This document shows, piece after piece, positions 52,865-61,914 of a DNA stretch of 64,000 nucleotides. The notes beneath the pieces are model-generated. The model was not told the DNA's origin, ran no database searches, and was given only the letters and a program-made list of their open reading frames with translations. Source of the DNA: Haloarcula vallismortis ATCC 29715 (GTDB lineage: Archaea > Halobacteriota > Halobacteria > Halobacteriales > Haloarculaceae). Made by a program: the position numbers and the translations under genes. The stretch is from contig NZ_AOLQ01000038.1 of NCBI RefSeq assembly GCF_000337775.1, forward strand, positions 62,001 to 126,000, read 5' to 3'. How positions within the stretch are numbered: the first letter of the stretch is position 1; every line of letters starts with the position of its first letter.

Positions 52865-52870
52865 CATATA
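52865..52870 (+). promoter_or_regulatory. TATA box of hemAT
   Basis: CATATA lies 32 nt before the ATG at 52897. A second AT-rich element (CTATTTATATTT, about 52827-52838) lies further upstream. Confidence 0.5.
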
Positions 52871-52896
52871 ACCCCTGTGTCGGTAGACTCCTCGCC

Positions 52897-54390
52897 ATGG
52901 CATTCCAGAGCGAGAGTACGGGCTCTCGAAAACGTATCACTGAATCTGATAGGTCTGGCGTCGACGGCGGGACGCTGACCGACCGTATCGGACTAGACGA
53001 CGGAGAGATACGCTGGCGGAAAGAGTTTACTGGATTTGACGAATCGGATGTCGACAATCTCACCGCGATGGCAGACGAGACGAACGCCCGAGCCGAATCT
53101 GTCGTTGACGATTTCTACGATCATCTCCAGTCGTTCGATGAGACCGTCGAGATTTTTGGCCGCTCCACCAAGTCAGTCGACCAGCTCAAAAACACGCAGA
53201 CGCAGTACCTCCGCGACCTCGTCGCCGGGAGCTACGACAAACAGTACTTCGAGAACCGGGCCCGTATCGGGAAAATCCACGACATGCTCGACCTCGGCCC
53301 GAAAATCTATCTCGGGGCCTACAGCATCTATTTCGAGCATTTTCTGCGGACAATCGTCGAGGATCTGCAATCGGGTGACGCTACCCGGGACGAAGCGCTT
53401 GAGGAAATGCAGTCGCGGGCACTCTCCGTGTTCAAGCTCCTCAACCTCGACCAGCAGGTCGCGATGGACACCTACATCGACTCCTACAGCGAGCGGCTTG
53501 AGTCGGCAATCGACGACCAGCAGGCACTGATGGCGGAGGTCGAAAACGGACTCCGGCAGCCCATTGATGAACTGAGTACTTCAGCCGAGGAGGTCGCTGA
53601 AACGAACCAGCAAATCACCGACACAGCCGAGACACAGTCCGAGTCGATGGACGAAGTGGCGGGCGAAGTCGCGGATATGAGCGCGACCATCGAGGAAATC
53701 GCCTCGACTGCCGAGGAAGTTGCCAGCACGAGCACATCGGCCGAGCGGAAGGCTGAACGCGGGAACGAAGCCGCACAGCAGGCCGCGGCCATGATGAACG
53801 ATGTTGACGACGCCGTCGATACGGTGTCCTCAGACATCGCCGGTCTACAGCAACAGGCCGACGAGATCGATGACATCGTCGAAGTGATAAACGATATCGC
53901 GGACCAGACCAACATGCTCGCGCTGAACGCGTCCATTGAGGCCGCACGCGCCGGTGAGGCGGGCGACGGGTTCGCCGTCGTCGCCGACGAAATCAAGACG
54001 CTCGCCGGAGATTCACAGGATCACGCGAACCAGATCGAGGACACCGTCACGGAGATTCAGGACGAGACCGTCGACGCCGTCGAGAGCCTCGAAACCGTGA
54101 CCGAGCAGGTGACGGAGGGCATCGATCAAGTAGAGACGGCGGCAGAACGCCTCGAAGAGATCGTGTCTGCAGTCAACGAGGCATCACAGGGCATACAGGA
54201 GGTCTCGGCGGCCACCGACGATCAGGCGGCGTCGACCGAAGAAGTCGCCAGTATGATCGACGAACTGTCGAGCGGCATCGACGATATGTCGGCACAGCTC
54301 GATGACCTCGCGGCGACGAACGAAGAACAGACGGCGAAGATTCAGGACGTGGCCGAGACCGCGCGTCGACTCGACACAGATACGGCGTAA
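52897..54390 (+). CDS. hemAT: HemAT globin-coupled oxygen-sensing transducer
   Basis: A 497-residue soluble methyl-accepting protein. The N-terminal globin (about 40-195) has the proximal heme His128 in [19 protein letters not shown] coiled-coil signalling domain follows (about 215-497), with the MCP hairpin tip [36 protein letters not shown] near residue 335-370. No membrane segment, as in Halobacterium HemAT. It binds oxygen and signals through CheA/CheW, which are not in this window. The ATG at 52897 excludes 69 upstream codons without homology. Confidence 0.93.
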   Translation: MAFQSESTGSRKRITESDRSGVDGGTLTDRIGLDDGEIRWRKEFTGFDESDVDNLTAMADETNARAESVVDDFYDHLQSFDETVEIFGRSTKSVDQLKNTQTQYLRDLVAGSYDKQYFENRARIGKIHDMLDLGPKIYLGAYSIYFEHFLRTIVEDLQSGDATRDEALEEMQSRALSVFKLLNLDQQVAMDTYIDSYSERLESAIDDQQALMAEVENGLRQPIDELSTSAEEVAETNQQITDTAETQSESMDEVAGEVADMSATIEEIASTAEEVASTSTSAERKAERGNEAAQQAAAMMNDVDDAVDTVSSDIAGLQQQADEIDDIVEVINDIADQTNMLALNASIEAARAGEAGDGFAVVADEIKTLAGDSQDHANQIEDTVTEIQDETVDAVESLETVTEQVTEGIDQVETAAERLEEIVSAVNEASQGIQEVSAATDDQAASTEEVASMIDELSSGIDDMSAQLDDLAATNEEQTAKIQDVAETARRLDTDTA

Positions 54391-54486
54391 CCTCGATTGC
54401 CAGTCACATAGCGCCGGGGTGAGTCCGGATTGGACCCGTTCACACACCACCCAAAGAGCTATTCCGGACTATCGAGAGCACCGAGT

Positions 54487-55095
54487 ATGAATCGACGCGA
54501 CATCGTCCGCGAGGGGTACGACGATATCGCCGCGACCTACGCGGCCAAGCGTGACGGCGAGGGTCGCGAGCGCGATCTGGTCGCAGGTCTCGCGGATCGT
54601 CTGCCTGCCGAGAGTCGGGTTCTCGATGCTGGCTGTGGCGCTGGGGTGCCCGCAATGGACGTTCTCGCAACCGATCACACTGTCACGGGACTGGATATCT
54701 CTCGCGAGCAACTGCGAACGGCGCGCGATCAGAGCCTGGGACCGCAGTTCTGTCAAGGCGATCTGGCAGCACTACCGTTCCCGGCAAACACCTTCGATGC
54801 GGTGGTCTCACTGCACACGGTCATCCACGTCCCGCGAGCGGAACACGCCGCCGTCTTCGCCGAGTTTGAGCGCGTGCTCGAACCGGGCGGGCGACTACTG
54901 GCCGCGCTGGGCGACGAGCAGTGGGAGGGCAACAACGAGAACTGGCTGGGGACCGATACCGAGATGGCCTGGAGCTTCCACGGGCGGAAGCGTAATCGCG
55001 AGCTACTGACCGAGGCCGGCTTCTCCGTCACCGGCGTCGAAACCGTCGACGACGAACTCGGTGGGGTTTTCGCGTTTTTCCGGGCCCAAGCGTAG
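54487..55095 (+). CDS. Class I SAM-dependent methyltransferase
   Basis: A 202-residue enzyme with motif I VLDAGCGAGVPAMDVLA, motif II VTGLDISREQL, motif III DLAALPFPANTFDAVVSLHTVIHV and motif post-III FERVLEPGGRLLAALG. The small size and YDDIAATYAAKRDGEGR start fit the UbiE/Methyltransf_11 group acting on small molecules. Substrate unknown. It is convergent with the helicase gene, 13 nt apart. Confidence 0.85.
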   Translation: MNRRDIVREGYDDIAATYAAKRDGEGRERDLVAGLADRLPAESRVLDAGCGAGVPAMDVLATDHTVTGLDISREQLRTARDQSLGPQFCQGDLAALPFPANTFDAVVSLHTVIHVPRAEHAAVFAEFERVLEPGGRLLAALGDEQWEGNNENWLGTDTEMAWSFHGRKRNRELLTEAGFSVTGVETVDDELGGVFAFFRAQA

Positions 55096-55108
55096 CCTCA
55101 TCGCCTGC

Positions 55109-56974
55109 TCACTCCATCTCGGCCGGCGGCGCGACGGCCTCGGCCTCAGTCTCTGTCACGCGGATACCCTTCGAAGCGAGGTGGCGCATCTGGCGGCGGA
55201 CGAAGTCCTCCTCGGTCGTCCCCCGCGTCGCGAGAATGACCATCCGGGCGTCACCGGCCGGGCGCATCGTCCGCCCGGCCCGCTGTGCGCCCTGCCGCCG
55301 GGACCCGCCCAGCCCGGAGGCGACGAGCGCGAGTTCGGCGTCCGGCAGGTCGATGCCCTCGTCGCCGACGCGGGAGACGACCAGCGTGTCCAGTTCGCCT
55401 CGGCGGAACTCGTCGAACAGCTTCTCTCGGCGGGCGTGTGGCGTCTCGCCGCTGATGAACGGCGCGTCGATGGCCTCGCTGATGGCCTCGCCCTGGTCGA
55501 GGTACTCGATGAACACAAGCGCCTTGGCCGCGGGGTTCTCGGCCAGCGCATACCGTATCTCGTCGATTTTCCCGGTGTTGCTCGCGGCGGCCTGCCGGCG
55601 GTCGTGGCCCGACGTGGAACTGTACTCGGACTGCTCGGTTTCGTTCCCCCACGGGACGAGCCGGATTTCGACCTCCGGTTCGGCGACGTAGCCCTCGTCG
55701 AACAGTTTGCCCCAGTCGGTCCCGATTGGCGGGCCGACGAGCGTGAATATCTCCTCCTCGTCGTCGCTCTCTCTGGTCGGCGTGGCGGTCAGCCCGAGGC
55801 GGTGTTTGGTCTGGAGGTCCGCGCTCCGACGGTGGATGGGCGAGGGGACGTGGTGGACCTCGTCGTAGACGATGAGGCCCCACTTGCGCTGGTCGAACAG
55901 CTTCCGGTGGCGGTCCATCCCGGCGGTTCGGTATGTGGCGATGGTGACCGGCCGAATCTCCTTCTCCCCGCCGTGGTACTCGCCGATATCGTCGTCAGTG
56001 AGCGAGGTGTGGCGAACCAGTTCGTCGCGCCACTGGGTGGCGAGTTCTCGCGAGGGGACGAGAATCAGCGTCTCGCCGCCGATGGCGGCCATCGCTCCCA
56101 TCGCGGCGACGGTCTTGCCCGACCCGGGCGGGCCGACGAACACGCCCGAGCCCTGCTCGGTGAACCGCTCGACCCAGTCCTGCTGGTAGTCCCGGAGGCG
56201 CAGGCGGAGGTCCATCTCGATGGCGTCGCCCGTTTCGAGGTCGCGGTCGTCCCGGACCGGATAGCCCGCTTCGTAGAGGGTGCGCTTGATTTCGGCCGTG
56301 GCGTCTTCGTTGACCCACGACTCCGAGTCCGAGATGGGGGCCCGGAGATGGTCGTCGTCGAGTTTCGGCCGGGCGACGTTGCCCATCAGGTCGTCGCTCT
56401 CGGCTTCGAGCACGACGTAGCCGTCCTCGTGGGTCTTCAGACGGAACTTCCGGGCGCGCTCCCACTGGCTCGTCACCCACTCTTCGAGATGGGGCGAGCG
56501 CTCGCCCAGCACGTCTCGCATCGTCGTAAGCAGGTCGTCCAGAGACTCGTGTGGCGCGGCCCAGATGTCCTCCTCGCGGAGTTCGTACACGTAGCCGCCC
56601 GAGCGGTTGGTGTCCTGCAGGCGGGCGAACTGCGAGAGCTGCGCCCGCGTGAACTGGTCGGGGTGTTCGACGACCACTTCACGGCGGTCGGGAAACAGGA
56701 CGACGCGCTCGCGGTCGGTCACCTCGGCGATATCCGTCGGATACCATACAGACTCGACCTCGGACACGTCCTGACGCTCGATGTCGCCGTCGGCGGCGAG
56801 CCGCTCCAGTGCCGCCCGCGCCTCGTCGGGCGTCAGGTCCGTCTTCCGGGAGAACTCTGTCGCCGTCAGATGTGGGCGGCCGACAGCGTCGATAGCGTCG
56901 TAGACGGCGTCAAGTTCGACTTCCGTGGTGGGGTCCGAGTCGTCGTCTCGGTCGGCTGGCTCCTCGACTGTCAC
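55109..56974 (-). CDS. XPB/Rad25-type DNA repair helicase
   Basis: About 621 residues, superfamily 2. The N-terminal region (about 1-260) has a winged-helix-like start and a damage-recognition-type domain; the helicase core has Walker A (FVGPPGSGKTVAAMGAM), the DEVHH box (IVYDEVHHVPSPI), GLTATPTR, a RED-like region, and motif VI (GGSRRQGAQRAGRTMRP). It unwinds DNA in nucleotide excision repair or transcription-coupled processes. The GTG at 56974 is chosen; a TTG at 57001 is the in-frame alternative. Confidence 0.87.
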   Translation of the reverse strand: MTVEEPADRDDDSDPTTEVELDAVYDAIDAVGRPHLTATEFSRKTDLTPDEARAALERLAADGDIERQDVSEVESVWYPTDIAEVTDRERVVLFPDRREVVVEHPDQFTRAQLSQFARLQDTNRSGGYVYELREEDIWAAPHESLDDLLTTMRDVLGERSPHLEEWVTSQWERARKFRLKTHEDGYVVLEAESDDLMGNVARPKLDDDHLRAPISDSESWVNEDATAEIKRTLYEAGYPVRDDRDLETGDAIEMDLRLRLRDYQQDWVERFTEQGSGVFVGPPGSGKTVAAMGAMAAIGGETLILVPSRELATQWRDELVRHTSLTDDDIGEYHGGEKEIRPVTIATYRTAGMDRHRKLFDQRKWGLIVYDEVHHVPSPIHRRSADLQTKHRLGLTATPTRESDDEEEIFTLVGPPIGTDWGKLFDEGYVAEPEVEIRLVPWGNETEQSEYSSTSGHDRRQAAASNTGKIDEIRYALAENPAAKALVFIEYLDQGEAISEAIDAPFISGETPHARREKLFDEFRRGELDTLVVSRVGDEGIDLPDAELALVASGLGGSRRQGAQRAGRTMRPAGDARMVILATRGTTEEDFVRRQMRHLASKGIRVTETEAEAVAPPAEME

Positions 56975-57047
56975 TACTGATTGGAGGGTGTCGACGCTCA
57001 AACGGGTTTCGTCTGGACAATCCCTGAGACGGGCGCGAATACATACC

Positions 57048-57055
57048 TTAATATA
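57048..57055 (+). promoter_or_regulatory. TATA box of the second NhaC gene
   Basis: TTAATATA starts 29 nt before the ATG at 57077, supporting a leaderless transcript and ruling out the ATG at 56981. Confidence 0.6.
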
Positions 57056-57076
57056 GCGCCACCTAGACCTGCCGGC

Positions 57077-58816
57077 ATGGTTGAGGGAATCGCGGCTGGA
57101 CCGTGGTCGATTGTTCCAGCACTCATCGCAATCGGTCTGGCCTGGTACACCCGGGACGCCCTCATCGGGCTGTTCGTGGGTATCGTCGCTACAGCTGTTT
57201 TGGTCGGCGCGTTACACCCCCAGGCAGTCGGGGTCCCGTCAGACCTGATTACTGCCGGCGGCGAGGTGGCGACCGTCCAGCCACAGGCCGAGGACGGGAG
57301 TCCGTGGACGGTCGGCATCGGTGGCATCGTACTTGGCGGTATCTTCGGGCTGAAGCTCGTTCCGGAGATAATCGCCACGGCCCCACTGTTCGGAGAATGG
57401 TACGTCAAGAACGTCCTGCTCGCTATCTTCGCCATCGGCGGGCTGATCGGACTGATGATCCGAGCCGGGGCAATCCAGGGCGTGCTGGAGGCGCTGGTGG
57501 CGCGGGCCGACTCCGCCGCAGACGCCGAGAAGGCCGCGTTCCTGGCCGGGATCGCCATCCACATCGACGACTACTTCAACTGCCTCGTAGTCGGCTCGAT
57601 GATGCGGCCGCTGACCGACAAGTTCGACGTTTCGCGGGCCAAGCTGGCCTACTACGTCGACTCAGCGGGGTCGCCAGCGTCCCGGCTCGCGTTCTACTCG
57701 ACGTGGGGGGCGGCGATGGTCGGCTTCATCGGCGGCGGCCTCGTCGAGGCACAGCGTCAGGGAACGCTGCCGTCCGGTATGACCAACTTCGTCAACACCG
57801 GCGGCGAGCAGGTCACCGCGGCGACCGGTGCCGTCTGGCCGCTGTTTTTCAACACGCTGTTTACCGGCTTCTATTCGTGGATTGCGCTCGGCCTCGCTGG
57901 CCTTGTCGCGTGGCAATTCGTGCCAAACATCTACGGGATGGGGACGGAGGAGTCCCGGGCGAGAAACGAAGGGAAGGTCGTCGGCGACGACGCGGACCCG
58001 ATGATTTCTGCGGAAATGGACGAGTACGAGGTGTCAGAAACCGCGACGCCGGACTGGCGGAACTTCGCCTGGCCGATTCTCACCATGATCGTCGTTGGCC
58101 TCGGCGCGATGTTCTGGCGGGCCAGCCCCGTCATCTACGTCAAGGGGAAGGAAGGGATGGGGGCCACACTGCTCCAGCTCGGCAGTTGGCAGCTAATTAC
58201 GCCGCCGAGCGGGCCGTGGGCGTTCAACATCGGCGGCGTCCAGCTCGGTCTCGCCTCGTTCTCTGCGCTTATCGTCGCCTTCCTGCTGTATCGCTGGAAG
58301 GGCGACATCCCGTCGAACGACGACGCGACGGACGCGATGATGGTCGGCTTCAAGGGCATCCTCCTTGCGGCTGTCATCCTGATGTTCGCCAGTTCCATCC
58401 AGAACGCGGTAACGATACTGGGGATTTCGTCGTTCGTGACGAACGTCTTCGGCGGCGTGCCGGCCTTTGTCGTCCCGGTCGGCGTCTTCCTCGCGACCTC
58501 GTTCGTCAGCTTCTCCGATGGCTCGTCGTGGTCGACCTACGGCATCATGTTCCCCATCGCCATTCCGCTGGCGTTCTCGACTGGGGCGAACCTCCCGCTC
58601 GTCCTCGGCGCGGTGTTCAGCGGCGGCATCTTCGGCGACCACACCTCGCCGATCAGCGACACGACCGTTCTGGCGTCGTCGACAAGCGGGAGCGACCACA
58701 TGGTTCACGTCAGGAGCCAAGCGCCGTATGCCCTCATCGCAGCGGGCGTCGCGGCCGTGCTGTTCCTCGTGTTCGGGCTGGTGCTCCCCGAAGGATTCCG
58801 CGTCATCCCGTACTGA
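57077..58816 (+). CDS. nhaC: Second NhaC-family Na+/H+ antiporter
   Basis: A 579-residue membrane protein with about 11-13 helices. Motifs: AIHIDDYFNCLVVGSMMRPL with paired Asp residues, SFVSFSDGSSWSTYGIMFPI and SGGIFGDHTSPISDTTVLASSTSG, typical of the larger NhaC subgroup. It differs markedly from the 517-residue NhaC at 10.5 kb, so the two are not recent duplicates. It would exchange Na+ and protons; some relatives carry organic acids. Confidence 0.85.
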   Translation: MVEGIAAGPWSIVPALIAIGLAWYTRDALIGLFVGIVATAVLVGALHPQAVGVPSDLITAGGEVATVQPQAEDGSPWTVGIGGIVLGGIFGLKLVPEIIATAPLFGEWYVKNVLLAIFAIGGLIGLMIRAGAIQGVLEALVARADSAADAEKAAFLAGIAIHIDDYFNCLVVGSMMRPLTDKFDVSRAKLAYYVDSAGSPASRLAFYSTWGAAMVGFIGGGLVEAQRQGTLPSGMTNFVNTGGEQVTAATGAVWPLFFNTLFTGFYSWIALGLAGLVAWQFVPNIYGMGTEESRARNEGKVVGDDADPMISAEMDEYEVSETATPDWRNFAWPILTMIVVGLGAMFWRASPVIYVKGKEGMGATLLQLGSWQLITPPSGPWAFNIGGVQLGLASFSALIVAFLLYRWKGDIPSNDDATDAMMVGFKGILLAAVILMFASSIQNAVTILGISSFVTNVFGGVPAFVVPVGVFLATSFVSFSDGSSWSTYGIMFPIAIPLAFSTGANLPLVLGAVFSGGIFGDHTSPISDTTVLASSTSGSDHMVHVRSQAPYALIAAGVAAVLFLVFGLVLPEGFRVIPY

Positions 58817-58864
58817 CTGGCGGCAATCTGTCCTCGTCGCTAGCACGTCCGTGTGCTGTTCCGA

Positions 58865-59923
58865 TTAGAGAAGGCCGGTGTCCTCGATTCGCTCCTCGTA
58901 GAGGGCTTCGTATTCAGCGCGGACCTGTGCGTGGTCGAACTCGGCGCAGGACTCGTCAACCGTCCGGCGCTCGAAGCCGGCCGACTCGGCGATTTTATCG
59001 GCGATCTCCTGTGGGTTTGTCACCCGGAACGCGCGGTCGCGCTGTTCGATGAGCTCGTGGGCTGAGGATTCGGCCTGATACTCCACGATGCCGATACAGC
59101 CACAGGCCATCGCCCAGAGGAGGTCCGTGGCGAAGCATTCTCGAAATGCCGTCTGGACGAAGACGTGTGCGCCCTTGTAAATCGAGACGCGGTCTTCGAC
59201 GTCGCACGGGCCCGCGAAGGTCACGCGGTCGTCGATGCGGAGGTCGGCCGCCTCCTGCTCGTAGTACGCACGCTCCGGGCCGTCGCCGATGATCGTCGCC
59301 GACCACCCTTTCTGCCTGAGTTCCGCGAGGCCGAGCAGGAGCGACTCGACGTTCGCGCTGCCATCCAGGCGGTGGGCGTACACCACGTCGATCTCCTCGT
59401 CGGCATCGGCCTCTCTAACGAGGTCCATGTCGATGCTCTGTGGGAGTATCACCGTCTGGCCCGCCGTCGCCCCGCGCTCGCGGACCCGCGTGCGGACGAG
59501 TTCCGATGGCGTGATGAGACAGTCCGACGCCCGAAGCGCGAGGTCCGCCCGGCGGCTCTCGGGCACGTCCTCGTCCCCGTACCACTCCGTGAGCAGCGGT
59601 GCACGCGACAACGTCGCGCCGACGTTGGCCGCGAGTGCGACCGAGGCTGGTGTCGGGTGGACGTGGACGACATCTGGGCGGAACCGCGCGAGCATGACCG
59701 GCAGGCGGACACAGAAGGAGGGGACGGTCGGCGAGACGGTGACGGCGCGATACGTAACGCCGTCGCGTTCGCGCTGATTGTCGAACCCCGGCCACCACTG
59801 CGAACAGAACACGGTCACGTCGTGGCCGGCAGCGGCGAGTTCGGTAGCCACCCGTTCCAGCCGGGTTCGACCCACTGTGTCCCGGTACTGACTCGTCTCC
59901 ATGGCGACGACCGCGACACGCAT
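58865..59923 (-). CDS. Family 4 glycosyltransferase
   Basis: A 352-residue GT-B enzyme. The N-terminal half has LERVATELAAAGHDVTVFCSQWWPG and FRPDVVHVHPTPASVALAA; the C-terminal half has VVYAHRLDGSANVESLLLGLAEL, ATIIGDGPERAYYEQEA and the donor-site ECFATDLLWAMACGCIGIVEY, in which the usual second Glu and Pro-Glu pattern is altered. It probably works on cell-surface glycans. The ATG at 59923 is used. It is divergent from the DUF2339 gene. Confidence 0.82.
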   Translation of the reverse strand: MRVAVVAMETSQYRDTVGRTRLERVATELAAAGHDVTVFCSQWWPGFDNQRERDGVTYRAVTVSPTVPSFCVRLPVMLARFRPDVVHVHPTPASVALAANVGATLSRAPLLTEWYGDEDVPESRRADLALRASDCLITPSELVRTRVRERGATAGQTVILPQSIDMDLVREADADEEIDVVYAHRLDGSANVESLLLGLAELRQKGWSATIIGDGPERAYYEQEAADLRIDDRVTFAGPCDVEDRVSIYKGAHVFVQTAFRECFATDLLWAMACGCIGIVEYQAESSAHELIEQRDRAFRVTNPQEIADKIAESAGFERRTVDESCAEFDHAQVRAEYEALYEERIEDTGLL

Positions 59924-60040
59924 ACAGGGGCGACAACGTGACCGCTCAAAAATCCACCCGTTCGTATCTGAAGCTGATGGACGGCGAAAGCTGTTGCTCG
60001 ACTGGAAACTTATTACACCGACTCCGTAACGTGTCAGTGT

Positions 60041-61831
60041 ATGAGCGACGATGACGACCTCGAAGCGGAGGTGCGGGAACTCCGAGACGAGGTCGATGCC
60101 CTCCACACACGCATCACCGCCCTGGAATCGGCACTCGACACGGACCCGCCGCCGTCAACAGAGGACGAAGCGGCCAGTACAGCAGTCGAGTCGGATACGG
60201 TGGAAGCCAAATCGGGGTCCCCGGACGGTTCGGAGCCAGCACCAGAGACGAGCGAAACAGCCGACAGCGACACACCGCCCGACGAGCGGAACTGGGAGCG
60301 CGACATCGGGATGAAGTGGCTCGGCGGGGTCGGCGGCCTCGCGCTGGTGGTCGGCGTCGTCTTCTTCATCCGGCTGGCTATCGAGGCGGGGTATCTCGGC
60401 CCACTCGGGCGCGTGCTCACCGGCACGGCAGGCGGCCCCGTGCTGCTCGCTAGCGGTCGGTATGCCGCCGAGCGACAGGGCTACGACCGATGGGGCCGAC
60501 TTGTCGCGGGAACCGGGCTCGCAATCGCGTATTTCAGCGTCTACGCGGCCTACGGGTTCGAGTCGTACCGGACCGCTATCGGAACCCCGCTGTGGACGGT
60601 CCTGCTCGCCCTGACGGTCCTCGTGGCCGCCACCGCGGCTCTCTCAGTCCGGGACCACGCGCCGGCCGTCGCCGGCGAGGCGTTCCTGCTGGGCTACGTC
60701 ACTGCCTACGTCGGACTCGATGCCAGTACCTTCGTCGTCTCGCCCGCCTACGTCGTGCTTCTCACGGCCGGGCTGGTAACCATCGCCGCCGTCCGGCCAT
60801 GGAGCCGGCTTGTCCTCGGCAGCGTCCTCCCGGCGTACGTGCTCCACATCGCCTGGCTGGAGACGGTCGAACCGCCCGAGTCGGTCGCCGCCGCCGTTCT
60901 CGTCGCGACGTTCGCTATCTACGCTGCTGGTGTGTACGCGCTCCGTGCAAGCGACCGAACAGACCGATGGCACCGCCGACTGGTGGACGCGACGACCGGA
61001 CTCAATGCTGTGTTCGCTGCAGTCCTGCTGGAACGAACGGTTCCTAATCTCGTCCCGACGGCACCGGACGGAGTAGCTGTCGGCGCGGTCGGACTCGCTC
61101 TGGGTGGCGTCTACGCCGTCACCGAGTCACGGTTAGGCCAGCGGGACAGTGCGGCCGGAGTGCTTGCCGTCGCTTTGCTTGCGGTCAGCGTCGTCCTCGC
61201 AGCCGACCCGTTCCTCGCGACCGTCGGCCTGCTCCTGTTGCTCAGTGGGGCACTGGTGGTTGGCTCCCGGCGCAACGCCGGAGCGGTCCGTCTCGGCGGG
61301 CACCTCGTCGCCGTCGGAACGGTCGCCAAACTGCTCGCTGTAGACGCTACCAGATTACCGGCGTTCTCACTCGCGGACCCGCTGGCGACCGCGATGGGAC
61401 GGCCCGCCGCCTACCTGCTCAGTATCGCGGTCTTCTACGCGCTTGCCCGGTGGTCCGGTGGCGTATCGGCGACGGTCCCTGCCACGGAACGCGAGTTCTC
61501 GGTGGCGACTCCGTACACCTGGACAGCGACCGGACTCGCGGTGGTGCTCCTGGGACTGGAGCTTTCGGGGGCCGGGCTGTCTGTCGCGTGGGCGGTTCTG
61601 GGGCTCGCGTTCGTCGGGGTCGGCCTCGCGCTGGACGACCGCAGCCGTCGGCTTCAGGGCGTCGTCGTCCTCGGACTGGTAACCACCAAAGTGTTCCTCT
61701 ATGACACGCAGGGACTCGATACGCTCGCCCGGACCCTCTCGTTCCTTGTGCTCGGCGGTATTCTCCTCGTCGCCTCGTACGCGTACGCCCGATGGCAGGG
61801 TGAGGAGCCGCTCAGGCGGCTTTCCGGATAG
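60041..61831 (+). CDS. DUF2339 membrane protein
   Basis: A 596-residue protein: an N-terminal coiled coil (LEAEVRELRDEVDALHTRITALESAL), an acidic linker to about residue 85, then ERDIGMKWLGGVGGLALVVGVVFFIRLAI, the hallmark of DUF2339, and some 15-18 helices. Bacterial members include YccS-like and envelope proteins of unknown role. CTTATTAC (60005-60012) suits a leaderless or short-leader start. Confidence 0.8.
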   Translation: MSDDDDLEAEVRELRDEVDALHTRITALESALDTDPPPSTEDEAASTAVESDTVEAKSGSPDGSEPAPETSETADSDTPPDERNWERDIGMKWLGGVGGLALVVGVVFFIRLAIEAGYLGPLGRVLTGTAGGPVLLASGRYAAERQGYDRWGRLVAGTGLAIAYFSVYAAYGFESYRTAIGTPLWTVLLALTVLVAATAALSVRDHAPAVAGEAFLLGYVTAYVGLDASTFVVSPAYVVLLTAGLVTIAAVRPWSRLVLGSVLPAYVLHIAWLETVEPPESVAAAVLVATFAIYAAGVYALRASDRTDRWHRRLVDATTGLNAVFAAVLLERTVPNLVPTAPDGVAVGAVGLALGGVYAVTESRLGQRDSAAGVLAVALLAVSVVLAADPFLATVGLLLLLSGALVVGSRRNAGAVRLGGHLVAVGTVAKLLAVDATRLPAFSLADPLATAMGRPAAYLLSIAVFYALARWSGGVSATVPATEREFSVATPYTWTATGLAVVLLGLELSGAGLSVAWAVLGLAFVGVGLALDDRSRRLQGVVVLGLVTTKVFLYDTQGLDTLARTLSFLVLGGILLVASYAYARWQGEEPLRRLSG

Positions 61832-61914
61832 CAGCCGTTTCCACCTCGACCAATACGAATCGAAAGCCGCGGTCGCCACAAAGGGTTTTGCCGATTCCTG
61901 CCGTCCGTTCAGTC

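Noticed and set aside
53484-53996. 170-residue Ser/Ala-rich frame opposite hemAT
   Set aside because: It mirrors the coiled-coil codons of hemAT; an antisense shadow.
57103-59052. 649-residue frame overlapping the second nhaC
   Set aside because: Arg-rich shadow; the real protein in this interval is NhaC in another frame.
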